Assembly: GCA_022615475.1 (NCBI GenBank)
Contig: JAKEGQ010000267.1
Span: forward strand, 1 to 7,587
From: Candidatus Methylomirabilota bacterium
GTDB taxonomy: Bacteria > Methylomirabilota > Methylomirabilia > Methylomirabilales > CSP1-5
DNA: 7,587 nucleotides
Direction of reading: 5' to 3'
This document shows, piece after piece, positions 1 to 5,796 of the stretch; the first letter of the stretch is position 1; each line of letters opens with the position of its first letter. A program made the position numbers and the translations under genes. The notes beneath the pieces were generated by a model, which worked only from the letters and a program-made list of their open reading frames with translations, did no database searches and had not been told where the DNA came from.

Positions 1-42
1 CAGGGCCCGAAAGGGCGTCGGAATATACACCTTGACCCCCAT
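1..42 (-). CDS. MoaD/ThiS-like ubiquitin-fold sulfur carrier protein (5' end only)
   Basis: Only the first 14 codons lie inside the window, starting at the ATG complementary to 40-42 and reading MGVKVYIPTPFRAL off the left edge. The pattern M-x-V-K-V-x-I-P-T-P-x-R is what I recognise from the N-terminal beta strand of MoaD/ThiS/CysO-like proteins, which carry sulfur as a C-terminal Gly-Gly thiocarboxylate. A good Shine-Dalgarno, AAAGGAG, sits about 8 bases upstream (complement of about 51-57). The start is 23 bases beyond the cysK stop on the same strand, so co-transcription with cysK is likely. A carrier beside a cysteine synthase suggests it delivers sulfide to cysteine, as CysO does for CysM in Mycobacterium, or serves molybdopterin or thiamin synthesis. 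The identification rests on 14 residues and on context; the C-terminal Gly-Gly is not visible. Confidence 0.5.
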   Translation of the reverse strand, partial: MGVKVYIPTPFRAL

Positions 43-65
43 GCACAGACTCCTTTCCTTCCCTC

Positions 66-992
66 CTAGTATGGCACACTGAGGTACCGCTCGCCCGTAT
101 CCGGCAGGATCGTCACGACAACCTTTCCCTTTTCAAGGTCGCGGGCCACTTTCACGGCGGCAAAGACGTTGGCTCCGGCAGAGACGCCGACCAGGAGCCC
201 CTCCTCCCGAGTCAGGCGGGCCGTCATCTTGAGCGCGTCCTCGTCGCTCACCCCAATGATCTGATCCAGGATCTCCATATTGAGGACCCCCGGGATGAAG
301 CTGGCCCCGATCCCCTGAATCGCGTGGGGTCGGAATTTCCCTCCCTGAAGGATCGGCGCTTTGGCCGGTTCGACGGCGATCACCTTGATCCCCGGGATCT
401 TGGCTTTGAGGATTTCCCCGACCCCGGTGATGGTTCCGCCAGTCCCTACCCCGGCGACAAAGGCGTTGATCGCTGTTCCCATCACGTCCAGGATCTCCTG
501 GGCGGTTGTCTGCCGATGGATCTCTGGATTGGCCGGATTGATAAACTGCTGGGGCATGAAATAATCAGGATTTTCACGGCAGAGCTCCTCGGCGGCGAAG
601 ACCGCCCCCGTCATGCCCTCGATAGCGGGCGTCAAGATCATCTCGGCCCCGAACCGCTGAAGCAGCGTTCTCCGTTCGAGGCTCATATCATCGGGCATTG
701 TCAGGATCAGGCGGTATCCCTTTACCGCCGCCACCATGGCCAGCCCGATCCCGGTATTTCCGGAGGTCGGTTCCACGAGTGTCGCCCCGGGCTTGAGCCT
801 TCCCCGCTGCTCTGCCTCCTCGACCATGGACCAGGCGATGCGATCCTTGACGCTGCCAGCCGGATTCAAAGACTCCATCTTTGCCACGATGGTCGCCCCG
901 TTGCGCGGAGAGATCTTGGGAAGCTCCACCATGGGGGTGTTCCCGATGAGCTCTATCGCATTCTTTGCCAGGCGAGGAATCCGCGATCCCAT
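66..992 (-). CDS. cysK: Cysteine synthase (O-acetylserine sulfhydrylase), CysK type
   Basis: This cytoplasmic PLP enzyme of fold type II makes cysteine from O-acetylserine and sulfide. The 308-residue length is normal for CysK. Visible motifs are the PLP lysine K49 in NPAGSVKDR (43-51), the TSGNTG substrate loop (76-81), QQF near 148-150, the PLP phosphate-binding GTGGT (183-187), the CysK-type segment IQGIGASFIP (225-234) and VSAGA (270-274), whose serine contacts the PLP ring nitrogen. IQGIG favours the CysK branch over the O-phosphoserine-using CysM of Mycobacterium. The start is ATG at 992 with only a weak purine-rich stretch upstream; the residues after it, LAKNAIELIGNTPMVEL, match the usual N-terminus. 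Upstream on the same strand is an Rrf2 regulator; downstream after 23 bases is a putative sulfur carrier gene. This layout suggests Rrf2-controlled sulfur assimilation, possibly with protein-bound rather than free sulfide as donor. The family call is firm; the donor is inferred. Confidence 0.95.
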   Translation of the reverse strand: MGSRIPRLAKNAIELIGNTPMVELPKISPRNGATIVAKMESLNPAGSVKDRIAWSMVEEAEQRGRLKPGATLVEPTSGNTGIGLAMVAAVKGYRLILTMPDDMSLERRTLLQRFGAEMILTPAIEGMTGAVFAAEELCRENPDYFMPQQFINPANPEIHRQTTAQEILDVMGTAINAFVAGVGTGGTITGVGEILKAKIPGIKVIAVEPAKAPILQGGKFRPHAIQGIGASFIPGVLNMEILDQIIGVSDEDALKMTARLTREEGLLVGVSAGANVFAAVKVARDLEKGKVVVTILPDTGERYLSVPY

Positions 993-1010
993 GCTCTACT
1001 CATCCCCAGC

Positions 1011-1094
1011 GTTCACGGTTCACAGTTCACCGTTCACAGCCTGAAGCGAAAGCTCTAGTCTTTACCGTGAACCATGAACCGCGAACTGTGAACC
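1011..1094. repeat. Heptamer tandem repeats in inverted arrangement, forming a hairpin
   Basis: The spacer between the Rrf2 gene and cysK holds four tandem 7-base units (GTTCACG, GTTCACA, GTTCACC, GTTCACA at 1011-1038). After 27 bases come four units of the opposite orientation (CGTGAAC, CATGAAC, CGCGAAC, TGTGAAC at 1066-1093). The arms pair: GGTTCACAGTTC (1017-1028) is perfectly complementary to GAACTGTGAACC (1083-1094). A transcript in either direction could fold into a long hairpin. No open frame uses it convincingly. A related array lies at 4254-4299. Its position between two genes that probably share an operon makes an effect on the mRNA possible, but no T-run follows, so I do not call it a terminator. 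Confidence 0.8.
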
Positions 1095-1121
1095 AGGTCG
1101 GTGGCTATTGGGCCATCGACC

Positions 1122-1571
1122 TCAGATGTGGTAGCTCACACTCTTCGGTGCAATCCTGAGCCGCGCGCGGCGGCTGATTTCTTCGAACGTGATGCTGTCC
1201 AGGATATTCGCAACAGCATCCCTGACTTCGACCAAGACGCTTTGAAACCCGCACCTCTTTTCCGCGGGGCACTTTTCGCGGCTGGAGGGATCGACACAGA
1301 AGATCGGGGCAGGCGTGCCCTCCATCAGCCGCATGATCTCTCCTAACGTAATCTGGTGAGGGGGTTTCGCGAGGGAGTACCCTCCCTTGACGCCGCGCTT
1401 GCTCTCGAGATACCCAGCACGCTTCAGAATCAGCAGGAGCTGTTCGAGGTACCGGACCGGAATCGCCTGCCGCTCGGCTATGGCGTCAATCTGGAGGGGG
1501 CCCCTATCATAATGCAAGGAAAGCTCCTGGAGGGCCCTTGCCGCATAGTCTCCCTTTGTCGAAATCCTCAT
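1122..1571 (-). CDS. Rrf2/IscR-family transcriptional regulator with three conserved-type cysteines
   Basis: This is a 149-residue winged-helix regulator of the Rrf2 family (IscR, CymR, NsrR). The frame is open upstream to 1775, but the family N-terminus M-R-I-S-T-K-G-D-Y-A-A-R-A-L fixes the start at ATG 1571, preceded by a short GGAG. The HTH spans about residues 25-50 (IDAIAERQAIPVRYLEQLL), and the wing is RGVKGGYSLAKP (59-70). Three cysteines, C92, C101 and C107, sit where IscR binds its [2Fe-2S] cluster (C92, C98, C104 in E. coli). The first interval is longer (X8 rather than X5), then X5. The protein probably senses Fe-S or redox state and controls the adjoining cysK and sulfur carrier genes, as CymR and IscR relatives do for cysteine and Fe-S genes. 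It may also act on its own promoter. Which relative it matches, and its ligand, cannot be settled from sequence. Confidence 0.9.
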   Translation of the reverse strand: MRISTKGDYAARALQELSLHYDRGPLQIDAIAERQAIPVRYLEQLLLILKRAGYLESKRGVKGGYSLAKPPHQITLGEIMRLMEGTPAPIFCVDPSSREKCPAEKRCGFQSVLVEVRDAVANILDSITFEEISRRARLRIAPKSVSYHI

Positions 1572-1619
1572 CGCTCCGGTCCGGTAATGTATGTCGATAA
1601 AGTCAATCGGTTTAGTCGT

Positions 1620-1648
1620 ATTTAGCAAACCCCCTACCCCTTTGTCAA
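1620..1648 (-). promoter_or_regulatory. Candidate promoter of the Rrf2-cysK operon
   Basis: On the minus strand a perfect -35 hexamer TTGACA (complement of 1643-1648) is followed by a 17-base spacer and a poor -10, CTAAAT (complement of 1620-1625), about 50 bases before the Rrf2 start codon. A strong -35 with a weak -10 is common at activator- or repressor-controlled promoters. Just downstream are two AGTC words 13 bases apart (1601-1604 and 1614-1617) in an AT-rich setting, a possible but unproven Rrf2 operator. Confidence 0.4.
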
Positions 1649-1808
1649 GAACTTTTGCTATTTCCTTCGACTGTATGCCCAGCACGCCCCGTTTTCCTAA
1701 AGAGGGCATGCGTCTATCGCTTGAGCCCGCCCGCCATGGTGAACCTCCGATCTTGTGGAGATTAGGATATAACATTCATACATAATAAATAGTTAATGAT
1801 ACACCTCT

Positions 1809-1814
1809 TATAAT
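1809..1814 (+). promoter_or_regulatory. Candidate -10 element for the purine gene cluster
   Basis: A perfect TATAAT lies in the only AT-rich stretch ahead of purN, about 117 bases before its start codon. No good -35 is visible at 16 to 18 bases upstream, so the promoter may be weak or activator-dependent. Transcription from here would give a leader of about 110 bases that includes the two stem-loops at 1830-1850 and 1881-1896. Confidence 0.35.
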
Positions 1815-1880
1815 ACACTTGAAATATCACCGCGACCAAAGTTCCCGCGGCCGACATCAGCCTAACTGCTCCGCAAAATC

Positions 1881-1896
1881 TCTTGCCTCGGCAAGA
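1881..1896 (+). other. Stem-loop in the purN leader
   Basis: TCTTGC pairs with GCAAGA around the four bases CTCG, which fits the YNMG class of stable tetraloops. It sits 34 bases upstream of the purN start and ends 22 bases before the Shine-Dalgarno. No T-run follows, so it is not an intrinsic terminator. It may stabilise the mRNA 5' end or be chance. Confidence 0.3.
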
Positions 1897-1930
1897 CCTG
1901 CTCTGTTAGATTCAGGCGGGAGGAGACGGC

Positions 1931-2599
1931 ATGGCACGATCTCGTCCGCTGCGGGTAGGCGCGCTGGCCTCGGGGAGAGGCTCGAACCTGCAGGCAATCA
2001 TCGATGCCAGCGAGGCGGGCAAGCTCGACGCCGCCGTCGTTCTCGTGGTCAGCGATAAAGCAGATGCGTACGCCCTCGAACGGGCCCGCCGGCACGGTAT
2101 CAAAGCCGTCTTCGTGGATCCCAAAGGCCGCGCGAGTCGAGAGGCTTTTGATAAAGCACTGATTGCCGCCCTCACCGAGCACCAGGTGGAGCTCGTCTGC
2201 CTGGCCGGATACATGCGGGTTTTGACGCCCACCTTCGTTGACCACTTTCGCCACCGGGTGATGAACATCCATCCCGCCCTGCTTCCGTCCTTCCCGGGGC
2301 TTCACGGCCAACGCCAGGCCCTGAGACACGGTGTGAAGTTTTCCGGCTGCACCGTCCACTTCGCCGATGAGGGGGTAGACACCGGCCCTATCATCATCCA
2401 GGCCGTCGTCCCGGTTTTCGACGACGATTCCGAGGAGACCCTGGCCGCCAGGATCCTCACATACGAACATCAGATCTATCCCCGCGCGATCCAGCTCTAC
2501 GCCGAGGGTCGGCTTCAGGTCAAGGGACGACGCGTCACCTGTCAGGGGAGTGAGGCGGATCGCGCCCTGAGAGAGGGTTGGGGATATATCCACCCGTAG
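1931..2599 (+). CDS. purN: Phosphoribosylglycinamide formyltransferase (GAR transformylase)
   Basis: This cytoplasmic enzyme performs step 3 of purine synthesis, moving a formyl group from 10-formyltetrahydrofolate to GAR. The protein has 222 residues, close to the usual 190-220. The GAR phosphate loop SGRGSN is at 14-19, LAGYMR at 91-96, and the catalytic set is N112 and H114 in NIHPALLPSFPG plus D150 in DEGVDTGPII. These match N106, H108 and D144 of E. coli PurN. FPGLHGQRQA (121-130) has Gly where Ala or Ser is usual. The ATG start has a strong GGAGGAGA 5 bases upstream. It is the first gene of the rightward purine run and ends 43 bases before purH. The stop codon sits in the loop of a small inverted repeat, CACCCG/CGGGTG (2591-2605). 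Using formyl-folate PurN rather than formate-dependent PurT fits PurH, which needs the same cofactor. Confidence 0.97.
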   Translation: MARSRPLRVGALASGRGSNLQAIIDASEAGKLDAAVVLVVSDKADAYALERARRHGIKAVFVDPKGRASREAFDKALIAALTEHQVELVCLAGYMRVLTPTFVDHFRHRVMNIHPALLPSFPGLHGQRQALRHGVKFSGCTVHFADEGVDTGPIIIQAVVPVFDDDSEETLAARILTYEHQIYPRAIQLYAEGRLQVKGRRVTCQGSEADRALREGWGYIHP

Positions 2600-2605
2600 C
2601 GGGTG
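2591..2605 (+). other. Small inverted repeat around the purN stop codon
   Basis: CACCCG and CGGGTG form a 6-bp GC-rich stem whose three-base loop is the TAG stop codon of purN. No T-run follows, so it is not a standard terminator. It may slow or protect the message at the purN-purH junction, or be chance. Confidence 0.3.
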
Positions 2606-2642
2606 AGGGGCGTGATCCGGCAGGCACCGTTCCAGAGGACCG

Positions 2643-4250
2643 GTGGACGGCGGGCAGAGGATGGAAAAGCGATTCATCCCCATCCGGCGGGCTCTCTTGA
2701 CTGTCGCAAACAAGACAGGGGTTGTCGAGTTCGCCAGGGGACTCCGCGAGCACGGCGTCGAGCTGATCTCGACCGGGAAGACGGCCGAGCATCTCCGGAG
2801 GGGTGGAGTAACAGTCACTGACGTCGCCGAGGTGACCGGCCTGTCAGAGATGCTCGATGGCCGGGTGAAGACTCTGCATCCGGCCATCCACGCAGCCATC
2901 CTGGCGCGACGCTCTGACCCGGAGCACGAGCGACAGCTCACAGAGCACGGCATCTCCCCCATCGATCTGGTCGCCGTCAATCTCTACCCGTTCGAGGCAA
3001 CGATCGCGGAACAGCCGCTCGACATTCCCCGGGCCCTAGAGCAGATCGACATCGGCGGGCCCGCCCTGATACGCTCGGCGGCCAAGAACTTCGAGCACGT
3101 GGTGATCCTCACCGACCCGCGGCAGTACCCCGAGGTCCTCCACGAGATTCGCCAAGGGGCGGGGGTCTCTCTGAAGACCCGCCTTGGCCTGGCTCAGAAG
3201 GCGCTTCGGCTCACCAGCCATTACGAGGGAGCCATTGCGAGCTACCTGAGCGCCGTGACGTGCACCGACGCATCGCTGAAAACCCATTGGCCCCAATCCT
3301 TCCCGCCCTTTCTCGCTCTGGAACTGGAGAGGATCACGCTGCTCCGGTATGGGGAAAATCCCCATCAGCACGCGGCCCTGTACCAAGAGCAAAGGAGCAC
3401 GGGGCTCTCCCTGGCTACCGCGCGACAACTCCAGGGGAAGACCCTCTCGTACACCAACGTGCTCGATCTCGACGCGGCCCTGCAGCTCGTCCTGGAGTTT
3501 ACTGGGCCCGGGGCATGTATTGTCAAGCACAACAACCCCTGTGGGGCCGCCATCGGGACATCGGCGGTCGATGCCTATGGGCGGGCCTACCGAACGGATC
3601 CGGTCTCGGCGTACGGGGGGGTCGTGGGGCTGAACCGTCCTGTGGATGAGGCAACGGCCAAGGAAATCGTCTCCACCTTCGTGGAGGCAATCATTGCCCC
3701 GGATTACACCGAGGCGGCCATAAAGATCCTGCGACCCCGCAAGAACCTCCGCCTCATGCAGATCCCACCGGAGGAGTGGCAGGTCCCGCCGGAGCCCTGG
3801 GATATGCGACGAATCTCCGGCGGCCTTCTTCTCCAGGAAAGGGATCGGGGCGACCCGGACAAGGACGCGCTCAGGGTGGTGACCAGGCGGGAGCCGACTC
3901 CTGCGGAGTGGGAGGCGCTCACCTTCGCCTCCAAGGTGGTGAAGCATGTGAAGTCGAACGCCATTGTCTTCACGACGGCTGTCTCCACCGTGGGAATCGG
4001 CGCCGGGCAGATGAGCCGGGTGGATTCCTGCCGGTTGGCTGTAATGAAGGCGCAATCGACCCTCAAGGACACGGTGGTGGCCTCTGATGCCTTCTTCCCC
4101 TTTCGGGATGGGATCGATGTGGTCGCCGAGGCGGGCGCCACAGCCATTATCCAGCCGGGAGGCTCGGTGCGCGATGGGGAGATCATCCAGGCGGCCGATG
4201 AGCACGGCCTGGCGATGGTCTTCACCGGCATTCGCCACTTCCGCCACTAG
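2643..4250 (+). CDS. purH: Bifunctional AICAR transformylase / IMP cyclohydrolase
   Basis: PurH carries out the last two steps of IMP synthesis. The N-terminal MGS-like cyclohydrolase domain (about 17-155) shows ISTG (42-45), RVKTLHP with K76 (74-80), NLYPF with Y115 (113-117), QIDIGG with D136 (134-139) and AAKN with K148 (146-149). The AICAR transformylase half shows RYGENPHQ (235-242), the catalytic K295-H296 in KHNNPCG, SAYGG (322-326), SNAIVF (438-443), SDAFFPFRDG (481-490) and a C-terminal RHFRH. The 535-residue length is close to the normal 510-530. Two starts are possible: GTG 2643, with AGAGG 4 bases upstream, or ATG 2661, removing six residues. I give the longer form but cannot decide. 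The usual STGGT reads STGKT here (K46), a change in a normally Gly-rich loop. PurH shares 10-formyl-folate with PurN upstream and ends 83 bases before purD. Confidence 0.97.
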   Translation: MDGGQRMEKRFIPIRRALLTVANKTGVVEFARGLREHGVELISTGKTAEHLRRGGVTVTDVAEVTGLSEMLDGRVKTLHPAIHAAILARRSDPEHERQLTEHGISPIDLVAVNLYPFEATIAEQPLDIPRALEQIDIGGPALIRSAAKNFEHVVILTDPRQYPEVLHEIRQGAGVSLKTRLGLAQKALRLTSHYEGAIASYLSAVTCTDASLKTHWPQSFPPFLALELERITLLRYGENPHQHAALYQEQRSTGLSLATARQLQGKTLSYTNVLDLDAALQLVLEFTGPGACIVKHNNPCGAAIGTSAVDAYGRAYRTDPVSAYGGVVGLNRPVDEATAKEIVSTFVEAIIAPDYTEAAIKILRPRKNLRLMQIPPEEWQVPPEPWDMRRISGGLLLQERDRGDPDKDALRVVTRREPTPAEWEALTFASKVVKHVKSNAIVFTTAVSTVGIGAGQMSRVDSCRLAVMKAQSTLKDTVVASDAFFPFRDGIDVVAEAGATAIIQPGGSVRDGEIIQAADEHGLAMVFTGIRHFRH

Positions 4251-4253
4251 GCA

Positions 4254-4299
4254 GTTCAGGGTTAATAGTTCAGGGTTCTGGTAGCCATGAACCATGAAC
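4254..4299. repeat. Second heptamer repeat array with hairpin, ahead of purD
   Basis: Directly after the purH stop come four 7-base units (GTTCAGG, GTTAATA, GTTCAGG, GTTCTGG at 4254-4281), a 4-base link, then two inverted units, CATGAAC twice (4286-4299). The core can fold: GGTTCTGG (4274-4281) pairs with CCA and GAACC (4285-4287 and 4289-4293) with one bulged base and a three-base loop. The unit length, the GTTCA word and the outward-inward arrangement match the array at 1011-1094, so both belong to one repeat family. It ends 18 bases before the purD Shine-Dalgarno. Confidence 0.7.
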
Positions 4300-4317
4300 T
4301 CGCAACGGTCATCGGAT

Positions 4318-4327
4318 GGAGAGGAGG
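4318..4327 (+). promoter_or_regulatory. Ribosome binding site that fixes the purD start
   Basis: GGAGAGGAGG ends 6 bases before GTG 4334. It lies inside the reading frame that would run from the upstream ATG 4316, so that ATG cannot use it. This favours GTG 4334 as the true start. Confidence 0.75.
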
Positions 4328-4333
4328 TTTCAT

Positions 4334-5611
4334 GTGAAGATCCTGATGGTCGGACAGGGAGGAAGGGAGCACTCCCTTCTCTGGAAGCTCGCCCAGAGTT
4401 CTCGAAAGCCCCTCCTCTATGCTGCTCCGGGTAACGCGGGCATGGCCCATATCGCTACCTGCATTAATATTGGAGTCACCGAGATCAGCAGTCTGGCGGA
4501 TTTTGCCGCGGCGGAGAAGATCGACCTCACCCTGGTGGGCCCGGAACTCCCCCTGACCCTTGGGATCGTGAATGAATTCGAGGCGCGGGGCCTCAAGACC
4601 TTTGGGGCCAGCCGGGAAGCGGCCATCATCGAAGGGAGCAAGCGCTTCGCCAAGGACCTGATGCGTAAGTACAAGATCCCGACAGCCGAGTATGAGGTAT
4701 TCGACACGCCGCACCAGGCCAGGATCTATCTCGAAAAGGTCGGGTCGCCTATTGTGGTAAAGGCCGATGGCCTGGCCGCCGGCAAGGGGGTCATGGTGTG
4801 TTCCACCCTTGATGAGGCCCAAGATGCCGTCACCCGCATCATGGAGGAGCGGGTCTTTGGCGAGGCGGGAGCGCTCGTGGTCATCGAGGAGTGTCTCACC
4901 GGTGAGGAGGCTTCCTTTCTCGCCTTTACTGACGGCAAGACGGTCGTGCCCATGGCCTCGTCCCAGGATCACAAGCCGATCTTCGACAACGACCAGGGTC
5001 CCAATACCGGAGGGATGGGGGCCTACTCTCCAGCCCCGGTCGTCACCGAAGCGGTTCACCGAAAGATCATGGAGCGGATCATGTTCCCCGCCGTGCGGGG
5101 AATGGCGGCAGAGGGGCGCCCGTACAAAGGCGTCCTCTATGCCGGATTGATGATCAAGGGCGGGGAACCCAAGGTCCTGGAGTTCAACGCCCGTTTCGGT
5201 GATCCGGAGGCACAGCCCCTGGTGGTCCGCATGGCGTCAGACCTTATCCCGATCCTCGAGGCGGTCATTGCGGAACGCCTCCATGAGATTGACATTCAGT
5301 GGAGGCCCGAGCCCGCGGTCTGCGTCGTCATGGCCTCGGGGGGGTATCCTGGCCCCCATGAGAAGGGGAAGCTGATTTCGGGCCTGGACGAGGCGGCCAA
5401 TGTCCCCGGTGTGGTGGTCTTCCACGCCGGCACCGCATTGAGGAACGGCAAGGTAGTGACCGATGGAGGCCGGGTCATCAACGTCACCGGAATCGGCAAG
5501 GACGTCCGAGAGGCGATCGCCGTCGCGTACCAAGGCGTGAAGAAGATCTACTGGGAGGGGGTCCATTATCGGACCGACATCGGCAAGAAGGCGCTCGATC
5601 GGGTATCGTAA
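4334..5611 (+). CDS. purD: Phosphoribosylamine-glycine ligase (GAR synthetase)
   Basis: PurD is an ATP-grasp ligase doing step 2 of purine synthesis, joining phosphoribosylamine and glycine with ATP to give GAR, the substrate of PurN. With GTG 4334 as start the protein has 425 residues, normal for PurD, and begins MKILMVGQGGREHSL with the family's GGREH motif (9-13). Other marks are GPELPL (69-74), the ATP-binding KADGLAAGKG (143-152), GEEASF (190-195), QDHKP (211-215), NTGGMGAYSP (224-233), the metal-binding EFNARFGDPE (283-292), and a C-terminal domain ending in HYRTDIGKKAL (411-421). An in-frame ATG at 4316 would add six residues but overlaps the strong ribosome site; GTG is preferred. The gene is intact. 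It follows purH after a repeat-bearing spacer and is separated from purE by 185 bases holding another repeat array. Confidence 0.97.
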   Translation: MKILMVGQGGREHSLLWKLAQSSRKPLLYAAPGNAGMAHIATCINIGVTEISSLADFAAAEKIDLTLVGPELPLTLGIVNEFEARGLKTFGASREAAIIEGSKRFAKDLMRKYKIPTAEYEVFDTPHQARIYLEKVGSPIVVKADGLAAGKGVMVCSTLDEAQDAVTRIMEERVFGEAGALVVIEECLTGEEASFLAFTDGKTVVPMASSQDHKPIFDNDQGPNTGGMGAYSPAPVVTEAVHRKIMERIMFPAVRGMAAEGRPYKGVLYAGLMIKGGEPKVLEFNARFGDPEAQPLVVRMASDLIPILEAVIAERLHEIDIQWRPEPAVCVVMASGGYPGPHEKGKLISGLDEAANVPGVVVFHAGTALRNGKVVTDGGRVINVTGIGKDVREAIAVAYQGVKKIYWEGVHYRTDIGKKALDRVS

Positions 5612-5621
5612 TCAATTACAA

Positions 5622-5713
5622 GTGCAGAAGAAATGTGCAGAAGCGTGCAGGGAGTCAAGAACGTGCAGACGGTGCAGAAGTACGGAGAGTGCAGAAGAGT
5701 GCAGAAAGTGCAG
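5622..5713. repeat. Degenerate GTGCAG repeat array between purD and purE
   Basis: Eight copies of GTGCAG begin at 5622, 5635, 5645, 5663, 5672, 5689, 5699 and 5708. Most continue as GTGCAGAA or GTGCAGAC. Start-to-start distances are 13, 10, 18, 9, 17, 10 and 9, as expected of a decayed 9 to 10-base tandem unit in which some copies are lost or blurred. All copies point the same way, unlike the GTTCACN arrays. A quasi-palindrome, GACAGG/CCTGTC (5713-5725), abuts the right end. No reading frame or known element explains the array. Confidence 0.75.
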
Positions 5714-5796
5714 ACAGGTCCTGTCGTTTCATCGTAAGATACTCCGTGACTGAAGCCGGGGATCAGCCCTCAAACCCACGGCCTGGACGGTGAGCC

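Larger units (their letters stand above)
1572..1930. other. Divergent intergenic region between the Rrf2 gene and purN
   Basis: This 359-base gap has no convincing gene. The open frame covering its left part on the minus strand is just an upstream extension of the Rrf2 gene and lacks family sequence. The gap holds a minus-strand promoter candidate (1620-1648), a 6-bp inverted repeat ATGCCC/GGGCAT (1675-1680 and 1704-1709), and an AT-rich patch (about 1761-1828) with a perfect TATAAT on the plus strand. Two small stem-loops lie in the likely purN leader: CCGCG/CGCGG (1830-1834, 1846-1850) and TCTTGC/GCAAGA (1881-1896). I recognise no purine riboswitch and no PurR operator. Confidence 0.6.

Noticed and set aside
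1011..1094. CRISPR array or Rho-independent terminator
   Set aside because: Units are 7 bases with no spacers, so it is not CRISPR. No T-run follows the hairpin on either strand.
1572..1775. N-terminal extension of the Rrf2 regulator to ATG 1775
   Set aside because: The extra 68 residues have no family similarity, and the frame would run over the TTGACA promoter candidate. The usual Rrf2 N-terminus begins at 1571.
1862..2980. Long minus-strand open frame of 372 codons opposite purN and the start of purH
   Set aside because: It is antisense to clear purN and purH coding sequence, has a low-complexity Arg/Ser/Pro-type composition and no recognisable motif; typical of high-GC shadow frames.
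3036..4295. Minus-strand open frame of 419 codons opposite purH
   Set aside because: It is exactly antisense to PurH with its conserved motifs, and no family or ribosome site supports it.
4316..4333. purD start at ATG 4316
   Set aside because: Its first codons overlap the strong GGAGAGGAGG site that serves GTG 4334, and PurD proteins begin at M-K-I-L-x-V-G.
5713..5725. GACAGG/CCTGTC as the purD terminator
   Set aside because: The stem would have at most five pairs around a three-base loop, and only a short GTTTC follows, too weak for an intrinsic terminator.
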